Below are positions 18,550 through 27,752 of a stretch of 39,873 nucleotides of DNA, in pieces; the stretch's first letter is position 1; the number at the start of each line of letters is the position of its first letter. Position numbers and translations under genes: made by a program. The notes beneath the pieces are model-generated. The model worked only from the letters and a program-made list of their open reading frames with translations. It did not search any database and was not told the origin of the DNA. The stretch comes from a virus: positions 1 to 39,873 of IMG/VR virus record IMGVR_UViG_3300033146_004985. One strand, 5' to 3'.

Positions 18550-20046
18550 ATGGTTTGAAAATGAATACCAATAAATGAATTTCAAGAAATTATACAAAAT
18601 GATCCTATAATATTCCTTGATAGTGTTTTATGAGGTTGGCATTGGTCAACTCAAGATGAAATAATATTATCTGTTTTTAAAAATCAAAGAACTACTGTAA
18701 AAAGTTGTCATGGTGTTTGAAAATCTGCAATTGCAGCAAGAATAATACTCGCTTTTTTGTTTACTTATCCTGATAGTGTTATTGTTACAACAGCTCCGAC
18801 TTTTAGGCAAGTGGAAAATATATTATGGAGAGAGATAAGACAAGCGATAAAAAGGGCTAAAATACCTTTATGATGAAATATTTTAAAAGTAAAATATGAA
18901 ATAGATGAGAAGCGGTATGCTTTATGATTATCAAGTGATAAAGAGGATAATTTTCAAGGTTTTCATGCTAGACATTTATTAGTTGTTGCAGATGAGGCTG
19001 GATGAATAAAAGAATCAACTCTTAAAGTTATGGAGGCTTTACTTACTTCTCAATGAACAAGAATATTATATATTTGAAATCCTACACAAGCTAGTTGAGG
19101 ATTTTATGAATCTCATAAATCAGACCAATATAATAAAATAAGTATTTCTTGTTTTCAAACACCAAATTTTACAAAAAATAAAATAAAAAATGTTGATGAT
19201 ATAAAAAAACTTTCTAAAGAAGAAATAGAAAAACTTCCTTTAGTTTATCCTGAGTTAATAACTCCTTTATGGGTTTTTGATAGGATGAGAGATTGGGGGG
19301 AAGACTCTCCAATGTTTCAATCAAGAGTTTTATCTATATTCCCTGAAGAAGGTGAAGATACACTAATAAAACTTTCACATATTGAAAAAGCTTTATTAAA
19401 AGAATGGAGTAAAGAAGATTGGAAAATGAGACCAAGAAAGAAATGTATTTGAATAGATGTCGCTAGGTTTGGATCAGATACAACTGTTTTAATTTGAATG
19501 GATAACTGAAAAATGCACGATAAAATAATTTTTTATAAATGAAAAGACACGATGACAACCGTTGGAAAAGCTATAAGATTTTTTAATGAATTATGATATA
19601 AAAAAGAATTTGAATATTTTGTAGTTGATGATACAGGGGTTTGATGAGGTGTAACAGACCGCTTAATGGAGCTTTGATATAATGTATTACCAGTTAATAA
19701 TGCAAGTAGTCCAAGTAATAAAGAAATTTTTAGAGATATAAAAGGGGAGATATATTGGATGTTAAGACAAGCTTTTCTTGATTGAAATATAAGAATATAT
19801 GATGTAGATAGATTGATAAAAGATATTTCAAGTATAAAATATGATTATACTATTTGACAACAAAAAATATTTATAAAATCTAAAAAAAATATGAAAAAAG
19901 AGGGGTTAGATAGTCCAGACTTCGCTGATGCTTTAGCTTTAGCTTATTATTGATGTACTGTTTGAGATAGTTGAGATTCTATAATTGAAGACGAAGAAGG
20001 AAATGATACTACTGTTGTTTGAGATGTCAGAAATAAAAAATTTTAA
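18550..20046 (+). CDS. terL: Terminase large subunit (TerL)
   Basis: 498 residues, normal for TerL. Walker A is SCHGVGKSA with the required Gly57 coded TGA. A conserved segment, GLSSDKEDNFQGFHA, leads to Walker B LLVVADEAGG near residue 148. The C-terminal RNase H-like nuclease shows CIGIDVARFGSD near residue 299, VVDDTGVGGGVTDRL near 360 and SPDFADALALAYY near 457. It packages DNA into proheads and cleaves it at the end. It is also decoding evidence: CGG at 18913 stands in EK-x-YALGLSSDK, where this family carries Trp, and CGC at 19660 stands in VTDRL, where it carries Arg. Confidence 0.95.
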
Positions 20047-20081
20047 CTTAATTTTATCAAAAAAAGTATTAATATATTAAA

Positions 20082-20167
20082 GCAGTCAAGAATATTTATA
20101 GACGAAAATAAGACTTCAAATAAAACTTGACTGCAATTAAGTTTATAAATTTTTGAAGTTTTATTTT
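20082..20167 (+). ncRNA. Pseudoknot-capable structured intergenic sequence
   Basis: Between TerL and a micropeptide gene, GCAGTCAAG (20082-20090) is exactly complementary to CTTGACTGC (20126-20134). AAAATAAGACTTCAAAT (20105-20121), inside that loop, is complementary to ATTTTTGAAGTTTTATTTT (20149-20167) with one G-U pair and a small bulge. The order A-B-A'-B' is that of an H-type pseudoknot. It could be a 5' leader, a small RNA or a transcription-control element. No known RNA family is recognised. Confidence 0.4.
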
Positions 20168-20186
20168 TGTTTTAATTTAAAATATT

Positions 20187-20288
20187 ATGAAAAAAATAAT
20201 TAAATATATTATTAATAAAAGATTTAATTATATAGATTTAGTAATCATATCTATAATTAATTATTTAGTAATGATGTTATTAAAATAA
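20187..20288 (+). CDS. Membrane micropeptide (33 aa)
   Basis: MKKIIKYIINKRFNYIDL followed by VIISIINYLVMMLLK, a basic start and a hydrophobic end. Starts in the ATTATG context usual here. Could be spurious; supported only by start context and the lack of another feature. Confidence 0.3.
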   Translation: MKKIIKYIINKRFNYIDLVIISIINYLVMMLLK

Positions 20289-20323
20289 AGAAAAAGTAAA
20301 TTATTTTTATAAAATTTAAAATT

Positions 20324-20743
20324 ATGAAAGAAAAAAAACAGTTTACTGATTTAACTATTGAAGAACTTGAAATACAAGCAAAATTTTTTAATATAAATAT
20401 TAAAAATAATGATAGAACTGAAATATTAAATAAATTAATTTGATATAAAGTAAATAAAAATATTTTGATTACTTTTTTCAGAAAAGAAACTACAATAGAA
20501 ATTGAAAGAGAAAATATAAAAAAACTTGAAAAAGAAAACATAAAAGAAAAAATTAGAAAAGAACAAGAAAGAGAATGTTTAATAAAAAATTATAGAGGAT
20601 GAATAGATAATGAGTTTATTGATATTGAAAACAAGATTTATATTGAAAAAATTATTGAAAAATATTGAATTAGTGAAAAAGATAAAAAAAATATATATGA
20701 AATAATTGAAGATATATTTTGTGATTGAACTTATAATTGTTAA
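20324..20743 (+). CDS. SAP/HeH-like N-terminal helical protein (139 aa)
   Basis: Residues 8-42 (LTIEELEIQAKFFNINIK, then RTEILNKLIGYK) match the two-helix SAP/LEM-like pattern found in small phage proteins that may bind DNA or nucleoprotein. A long charged helix follows (IERENIKKLEKENIKEKIRK), then a globular end with FIDIENKIYIEKII. It lies between TerL and the portal and is closed by a strong terminator. A packaging accessory or head-completion role is possible, but nothing specific is seen. Confidence 0.55.
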
Positions 20744-20756
20744 CTTATAATATTAT

Positions 20757-20788
20757 AAAAAAAGTAAATTAGTTTTACTTTTTTTTTT
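20757..20788 (+). terminator. Intrinsic terminator before the portal gene
   Basis: AAAAAAAGTAAA (20757-20768) pairs with TTTACTTTTTTT (from 20774), followed by further Ts. It separates the terminase operon from the portal operon, so a promoter for the head genes probably lies at 20789-20830. Confidence 0.7.
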
Positions 20789-20830
20789 ATTTCTTTATAC
20801 TAATATAAAATATAAATAATTTAATCATAT

Positions 20831-23650
20831 ATGGCAATATTAGATTTTTTTAAAAAACCAATCAAAAAAGAGGCTACATTAAGTGATTATTGAGTTGTAG
20901 GGACTGATTTACAACAAGGGATAATAATGGAGGAATACAACAATGATTTAAACTTTCCTGAAAGTATAGATATTTTTGATGAAATGAGAAAGTCAGATGG
21001 GACAGTTATTGCTATATTAAGAGCGATAAAACAACCTTTATTAAGTGCTAAGTGGCAAATACAAAGTTGATGAGAAGAAAAAACAGATAAACAAATCCAA
21101 GATTTTGTTAAATATAATTTATTTGAAAAAATAGAGTTTAAGAATTTTTTGAGAGAAAGTTTATCTTTTTTAGATTTTTGATTTTATTATTTTGAGAAAT
21201 TGTTTGAAACGGCAGATTGAAAAATAGAATGGAAAGAGTTTGCTCCTAGAATCCCTAAAGTTCATTACCTTTGGAATTATAAAAATAATGAAAAATGGAT
21301 TAATTGACATCCAGTTTGAGTAACTCAATTATTTAATAGTCTTGATGAAGAAAATAATAAAGAAAAAAACGAAACACAAATCCCTTGGGAAAAACTTATT
21401 TTATTTGCTTTTGAAAAAGAGTGAAATAATTTTGAATGAGTTTCACTTCTAAGAAGTGCTTATAAGCATTATTATTATAAAGATTTACTTTATAAAGTTC
21501 AGTCAATATCAGCTGAAAGATATGGTTCTTGAATACCAACAGCTAAAATTAAAAACTCTACACCTAAAGAGAATAAAAAGAAAATAATTGAATTTTTAAA
21601 AAATATAAGAAGTAACGAGAAAAGTTATTGAGTTTATAATGAAGATGTTGAACAGTTTGAAATAACAACACCAAACGGAACTTCTATAGATATGCAACCA
21701 ATGATAGACCACCACGATCGTAAAATATATGATTCTATTCTTGCTTGATTTCTTAATCTTACAAGTTGAGAGGGTGGAAGTAATGCATTGAGTAAAGACC
21801 AATCAAGCTTTTTTTTAAGAGGTTTGCAGGGTATTGCAGATATGTTTATTGATAATATGAATAAACATATAAAAGAATTAGTTGACTTAAATTTCAATAA
21901 TGTAAAAGATTATCCAACTCTTACGGTTTCTGATATTGGTTCTATTTCTATGGATGAACAAATTGATTCAATAGTTAAAATGAATAATGCTTGATTACTT
22001 AATATTACTGATGATGATAAAAATATTTTTAGAGGTATATTAAAACTTCCAAAATTAACACAAGAACAATTAAAAGAAGTTGAAAAGAATAAAGAAGTTG
22101 AGAAAAATAAAATATGGGAGTGAGAAATAAAAACAATAAAAAATAAAGAAATGGCTAATTTTTTAAAAGAAAAATGATTAACAAATAATTATAAAAGAAC
22201 AGATATTAATAAAACAGAATTAGCACAAGTTATAGATAATTATTCTTGATGTGTAATGTTACAATTAAATAATAGATTATTAGATTTTTTAAATATTTCT
22301 AATATTGATTTATATTATTGAGATGAAATATATAATTGATGATGATTAGAAGATGATTTACATATAACTTTATTATATTGATTATCTAGAGATGTAAGCT
22401 TAAAAGATGTAAAAGAAAAAATAAAATATAATAATGAAACAATTAATATTTTATGAATATCAGTTTTTGAAAATGATGATTATGATATTTTAGTTGCAAA
22501 AGTAGAAAAAGATACATTTTTAACTAAAACAAATAATAATTTAAAAGAATTAGATTATATTAATAGTTTTCCAGATTATGTTCCTCACATAACAATAGCA
22601 TATTTAAAAAAATGAAGAGCTATAAATTATATAAAAGATATAAAAATGGAAAAAATTCCGACTAATTGAATAATATATTCTCCTAGTTGAGAGAGCTGAT
22701 GATATTTATTTTCAGAAAAAAAAAAGACTCCAACCAAAAGGGAAAAAACATTTACTAAAAATATAACAGATTTTGAGAAATATTTAGAAAAGAAATATAA
22801 AGAAGCTGAAAAAATAGTAAAAGAAGTAGAAAAAGAATATCAAACAGAATTAGTAAAATTATATGATGAAAGTGAAAGTACAAGAATTGATTGAGTGGTT
22901 GTTTTAAATTATTCAAAAAAACAAATAAATAAATGAAATAAAATAGTAAACAAAATTGCTAAAAAGCTTGAAAAACAATTAATAGGAAGTAAACTTCAAG
23001 ATGAAATATTTAAAGAGGCTTTGAAACAATGAGAAAATACAATGAATACTAATGATAAAATGTTTAGTGAAAAATTAGAGTTTGCTTGAAATTGACAATA
23101 TCATATAGGAAAGAGGGTAGATATTAAAGAATGACAAATAAATACTTTCATAGCATGATATAAAAGTAATATGCAATGAGTTATTTATAATGAAAATAGA
23201 AGAGTTTTAGAAAATATAACATTAAATTATTGAAGTAATACGAGTGTAGATTTAGCGAAAAAAACAGCGAGTGAAATAAATATAAATAAAAATATTTTAT
23301 CTTTGAGTTTTATCACTCATCCGAGAGCTTTATTTAAGACTTATATTTATAATGATAGTCAAGAAAATTGATTTACATTATTTAAAACATTAGTACCAAC
23401 GAATAAACTCCCTAATGTTATTGATAGACCTTTTGGGATGACAGCAAGTTTTATATTTAAAATAAATACAGTCGCTCAAATAAATAAAGCAGTTAATGTA
23501 GCAACAGCTTGAAAAACAGCTGAGGCAGTAACTTGATTATGATTACATCATTGAAGTTTTGAATATTATTACCCTATTGAAAGTGATAAATTAAAAGAAG
23601 AAGAAGAAATAGCAAAACAACAAAGAAAAGATTTATTAGATAATTTATAA
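20831..23650 (+). CDS. Portal protein fused to a 2H phosphoesterase and a minor-head-like domain (939 aa)
   Basis: Residues 1-410 are a Mu gp29/DUF935-type portal (FPESIDIFDEMRKSDGTV, AILRAIKQPLLSAKWQI, ERYGSGIP, QPMIDHHDRKIYDSILAGF). Residues about 440-620 contain two H-x-T motifs, LHITLLYG (His511) and PHITIAYL (His586), about 75 residues apart. This is the signature of the 2H phosphoesterase superfamily (2'-5' RNA ligase-like, cyclic phosphodiesterases). The remainder, with a coiled coil and a LGLHHGSFEYYYPI end, resembles minor-head or portal-associated domains. The reading frame is unbroken for 940 codons with only TGA inside. The portal ring threads DNA; the enzyme domain's substrate is unknown. 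It is the first gene after a terminator and is followed after two bases by the protease. Confidence 0.82.
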
Positions 23651-23652
23651 TT

Positions 23653-24687
23653 ATGAAAAAATTTAATACATTTATTTTAGATATTAATTTAGCTGAAAAA
23701 GAAAATATTCTTGAAAAAGAATTTGAGTTATTAACAACTGCAAAACAAACAGATTGAAGATATTGAGATTTTGAGTTTTCTAAAGAAGATTTAGAAGAAA
23801 TGGCTAAAAATTTTAATGAAAATATTGTTTGAACTGAAATTCCAGTTGATTTAAATCACGATCCAGAGCATATAGCTTATGCTTGGATAAGTCCATGAAG
23901 TATGATAGTTAAAAAAAGTTCTAAAATGAAAGGGTACAGCTTATATGCAAAGTTATATAAATTTACTCCTGAATGAATAGATATTATTCAGACTTGAAAA
24001 ATAAGATATTTTAGTTTACAGATTCAACATAAATTTGAAAAATTTGTTGACAAAACTAAGAAAATCTATAATAATGTTATTAGAGCTCTTGCACTTACTA
24101 ATATGCCTGTTATTAAAGATATGGCACCGACTTTAAGTGAAGAGAATAATAAAATTTTATTTAATAACCATATAAAAAGTATGGAAAAGGAAAAATTAGA
24201 AGCTCAATTGAGCGAAGTAAATAAAAATTTATCTGATAAAGATAAAATTTTAAAAGAAAAAGAAGCTGAAAATAAAAATCTTTCTGAGAAATTAGAAAAA
24301 ATTGAAGCTGAAAAATTAGAAACTTTTTTAAGTGAAAGTTTAAAAAAATTATCTTTATCTGATAATCAAAAAATTTGATTTAAAGGTGGAGAAAAAGAAA
24401 AAATCTTATCTTTTGTAAAAACTCTTTCAGAAGAACAAGCAAAATTATATTTTGAATTACATCAAGATATTATTACAAGTGCTAATTTTAATGAAGAATG
24501 AGAAACTTGAAAAGAAGAAGATAAAAAAGAATGAAATGCTACTGAAGAAGTAGATAAAAAAGCTAAAGATTTAGCTGAAAAAAAGAATATTACTTATTCT
24601 GATGCTTTAGATATTGTATTGTGAGATGAAAAACTTGCTGATAGATATTATGCAGAAGAAGAAGCAAATATTAAAAAAGTATATTAA
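23653..24687 (+). CDS. Mu I-like prohead protease with scaffold-like C-terminus (344 aa)
   Basis: Residues 1-150 match the phage Mu I protease family: GRYGDFEFSKEDLEEMAKNF, then IPVDLNHDPEHIAYAWI, GYSLYAKLYKFTPEGIDII, KIRYFSLQI and VIRALALTNMPVI. Residues 165-225 are a heptad-rich coiled coil (LEAQLSEVNKNLSDKDK and on) typical of internal scaffolding, and the C-terminus is acidic and helical. It should cleave the scaffold and capsid precursors during head maturation. The protease-scaffold fusion explains the absence of a separate scaffold gene. Confidence 0.85.
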
Positions 24688-24705
24688 TTATTAATTTTTT
24701 AAATT

Positions 24706-25086
24706 ATGTCAAAATGTGAAAATGGTACTATAATCACTATGGTACAAGAAGATACTACTATTAATGAATATAGATTAGTAAAACTTGGAACTGATGCAGA
24801 TGAAGTAGTTGCTGCAACTGACGGCTCAGCTCCAATAATCGGTATTTCTACAGAAAGTGCTGATGCAACAGCTTGAAATCCAGTTGGTATTGTTATTAAT
24901 TGAACTGCAAAACTTACTATTTTAGCAGCTGCTACAAAATGAGCTTATATTATTTGAACAACTGCTTGAAAATGAGTAGGGTCAACTACTGATACTCATA
25001 ATTATGTTTGAATATTACTTGAAACTACTACTGAAGCTAATCAAGTTGCTGAAGTATTAATCTGTCAATGAGTTATTGCAGCATAA
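24706..25086 (+). CDS. Head decoration protein, DUF2190-like (126 aa)
   Basis: Beta-rich sequence with YRLVKLGTDADEVVAATDG, IIGISTESADATAGNP and VGIVINGTAKLTILAAATKG, ending AEVLICQGVIAA. This matches the small capsid-cement family that commonly sits between protease and major capsid genes. Gly and Ala are abundant, and glycine is mixed TGA and GGN. It probably stabilises the expanded capsid. Confidence 0.78.
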
Positions 25087-25098
25087 TAATAATAAATT

Positions 25099-25221
25099 AT
25101 GAAAAATAAATTAAAGGAAAAAGTAATTGATATAGATCCTTTTGATGAAATAAAAAAAGCTATTGATTTTATAAGAAGTGATGATTTTATAAAAGCATAT
25201 ATTATTTTTTATAAAAAGTAA
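25099..25221 (+). CDS. Small hypothetical protein (40 aa)
   Basis: MKNKLKEKVIDIDPFDEIKK followed by AIDFIRSDDFIKAYIIFYK. Starts in the standard ATTATG context 12 bases after the decoration gene. No glycine and no motif. Confidence 0.4.
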   Translation: MKNKLKEKVIDIDPFDEIKKAIDFIRSDDFIKAYIIFYKK

Positions 25222-25281
25222 TTAAATCTAAAAATAATATATAAAACCACTTAAAATTTTATATATTAAAAATAAATAATT

Positions 25282-26217
25282 ATGATTAATAAATCAAATA
25301 TTTATGTTTCTCCTCTATTAACAAGTGTTTCACTTGGATATAGAAACGAAGATTACATAGCGGATAAGATAATGCCAACTATAACAGTTAAAAGAGATAC
25401 TGGTAAAATTGCCGTTTATTGAATGGATAATTTAAGAGTTGTTGAAGCTATTAGAGCTCAATGAAGTCCGTCAAGAGAAGTGAATCATACAGTTACAATT
25501 GGTGATCACTATATATTAGAAGAAAGAGCTTTGAAGGAAAAAGTAACTGATGAAGAAATAGAAGATGCAGATAAACCTATAGATCCAAGTAAGGATGCAA
25601 CTGAAAACCTAACTGATAGAATGGCAGTTATTAAAGAATATGCATTAGCAACAAGAATGGCTGATACCTCTATAATTACTCAAAACACTACATTATCTTG
25701 AACTAGTCAATGGTCTGATCCTGATAATTCTGATCCTTTTGGAGATATAGGAACTGCTATTAATTCTGTTAGAGATGGTTCTTGAAAAAAAGCAAATACT
25801 ATTGTTATGGGTTATTCTGTTATGATGGTATTAATACAACATCCGGCTGTAATAGATAGATTAGTTAATGTTACTATTGTTACTGCTTGAATGGTAATGG
25901 AAGCGATTAAACTTGCTTTTCCAAGTATTAAAGAAATTATAATTTGAGATGCTCAATATAATTCAGGTGTTGAATGATGAACTGATACTTTAACTGATAT
26001 ATGGGGAAAACATTGTTGGGCTTTATATATTGAGAAAAAACCAACAAAGAAATCAAGAACTTTTGCAATAAATTATGCAAAAAAATGAGCTAAAAAGACA
26101 ATGATTTTACCTTATGATGCAGATACAGAAAGCAGATTTGTAAAAATTAAAGATAAATATGATCCAAAATTCGTTGATGTAACTTGTGCATATTTAATTA
26201 AAGATGCTGTTGCATAA
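25282..26217 (+). CDS. Major capsid protein (311 aa)
   Basis: The protein begins INKSNIYVSPLLTSVSLGY and then EDYIADKIMPTITVKRDTGK, a standard start for HK97-fold capsids of Mu-like and related phages. Later segments RVVEAIRAQGSPSREVNH, LEERALKEKVTDEE and ANTIVMGYSVMMVLIQHP, and the DIWGKHCWALYIEKKPT beta strand, complete the family pattern. It is preceded by protease and decoration genes and followed by a very strong terminator, as expected for the most highly expressed gene. About half of its glycines are TGA, so even the most abundant protein uses the recoded codon. Confidence 0.88.
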
Positions 26218-26260
26218 TATTAGACAAGGGATTTATTCCCTTGTCTAATATTATTTTTTT
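26216..26260 (+). terminator. Strong intrinsic terminator after the major capsid gene
   Basis: A perfect 15-bp stem, AATATTAGACAAGGG (26216-26230) with its exact complement at 26238-26252, and a seven-base loop, is followed by a T-run to 26260. It overlaps the capsid stop codon. Confidence 0.92.
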
Positions 26261-26275
26261 AAACTTATAAAACTT

Positions 26276-27348
26276 ATGTGATTTAACCAATTAAAAAGAC
26301 AAATAAATAATATGAGAGTTTTGTCTGCTCTTAGAAATATTGAAGCAATGGGGAATATATACTATGTTTTTAATTCTTCAAATTCTTATTACTCACAATT
26401 TAGAAAATTAGTAGATAATACTTATGAAGACTGAACTGAAGTTTTTCATACTTCATTAACAAGTGCTTATGCTGCTTGTACTTCTTGAAGAAATGATGTT
26501 ATTTTACTTGATTGAAATTCTACTCATACATTAACAGAGGGGCTTGATTGGACTAAATCAAGAATTAATGTAGTAGGTATGGATTGAGGGAATAGATTAG
26601 TTCAACAATGAGCTAAAATTCAAAGTACAGATACTGCAGGAGATGCTTATGTAATTAAAATTACTTGAACTAGAAATAGTTTTAAAAATATTAAATTTAT
26701 TCAAATTGATACTGATGCAGCTGCTTTAACAGTTGCTCAATTATGATGAGAAGGGAATTTATACGAAAATTGTTCTTTTACTTTTTGAGTTGATGATAAT
26801 CTTTGAAGTGCTAGTGCTTTTGAAGTTGTAAACGGTGAAGACTCTTGAACATTTATTAATTGTACTTTTTGAGTTGATGATAATCTTTGAAGTGCTAGTG
26901 CTTTTGAAGTTGTAAACGGTGAAGACTCTTGAACATTTATTAATTGTACTTTTTGAGCTGATACATTATTGACTAGTGAAGCAAGAGCTATTATGAGTGT
27001 GGATCAAGTAACATCATGACAAGAATTTAAATCTAATAGGTTCAAAGGTTGTACATGGATGACTTCTAGTTCTTCAAGTACTGCTACATTTATAAGATTG
27101 GCTGCGATTACTGACATATTATTTACTAATGTATTTGAAGATTGTAATTTTGTCGCTTCAGTTGATACTGCTTGAGGTGCTGCAGTAGCTGAGGCAGTTC
27201 AAACATGAACTTGAACGAATAAATGAACATTATTATTCACAAGACCTTCTGCTTTTAATGTAACTAATGTGGAAGAAATGCTTGAGTTCAAGTTGTTGCA
27301 GCAGTTTCAGTTGCGGCCGCTAATGAATGAATCCAACCAACTGCTTAA
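26276..27348 (+). CDS. Beta-helix structural protein with a -1 frame break near its end (about 357 aa)
   Basis: MGFNQLKRQINNMRVLSALR opens a protein whose later segments (NDVILLDGNSTHTLTEGL, SFKNIKFIQIDTD, GNLYENCSFTFG, FINCTFG) repeat as right-handed beta-helix rungs, like pectate-lyase-fold virion proteins. Two rungs are an exact 84-base tandem duplication. The uninterrupted frame runs to TAA at 27353, but after about 27270 it uses codons otherwise rare here (CAG, TTG, CTG, CGG, CCG). The -1 frame instead reads NVGRNAGVQVVAAV and ends NEGIQPTA at TAA 27346, with TGA glycines, and looks native. So a one-base deletion, a sequencing error or a programmed shift lies around 27266-27275. It may be a capsid fibre or decoration. 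Confidence 0.65.
26780..26947 (+). repeat. Perfect 84-bp tandem duplication within the beta-helix gene
   Basis: Two identical 84-base units (26780-26863 and 26864-26947) begin with ACTTTTTGAG, and a third, partial copy of ten bases follows. Each unit encodes 28 residues, TFGVDDNLGSASAFEVVNGE plus eight more. Absence of any difference points to recent duplication. Confidence 0.93.
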
Positions 27349-27367
27349 TTTTTAATTTAAATATTTT

Positions 27368-27688
27368 ATGTGAAATCTTGAAAAACTTTCAGCAAAAGAA
27401 TTAAAAATTATTGCTGAATCAATGTGATTAGAAAAATGAAAAGATTTTAAAGCTAATGCTTCTGTTGAAGAAATGTTAAAAGTTATAGAATCTAATAATG
27501 AAAATAATAATGATGAAAAAGAATTAGAAGAAATAGATGAGGAAATAGAAGAAATAGATAATAATGTTTTTGAAGTTAAATCAAATTTAAAAAAAGATTG
27601 AAAAGTATTTAAAAAATGAGATAAAATAAAATTTTTTAAATGAATAGAAAAATTAATTGAAGATTGAATAATCTTAGTTTCTGAATAA
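27368..27688 (+). CDS. Small protein with helical N-terminus and beta C-terminus (106 aa)
   Basis: LEKLSAKELKIIAESMGLEK resembles a two-helix HeH/SAP-like start. An acidic run (NNDEKELEEIDEEIEEID) separates it from a small beta domain, VFEVKSNLKKDGKVFKKGDK. Such proteins are common between capsid and connector genes. Specific role unknown; glycines of the C-terminal motif are TGA. Confidence 0.55.
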
Positions 27689-27752
27689 AATCTTTTTAGT
27701 ATCCATCATTAATTTGATGGGTATAATAAAATATTTTATAACTATAATAATT

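Noticed and set aside
18550-20046. TGA decoded as tryptophan (code 4)
   Set aside because: It would put Trp at the invariant P-loop Gly and throughout collagen-like triplets, while TGG is already used at Trp positions.
27312-27322. GC-rich patch with GCGGCCGC as possible vector or cloning contamination
   Set aside because: In the -1 frame it reads VAAAN within a natural protein ending and is flanked by normal AT-rich phage sequence.
27689-27735. CCATCA/TGATGG hairpin as a terminator
   Set aside because: The stem is only about six pairs and no T-run follows.
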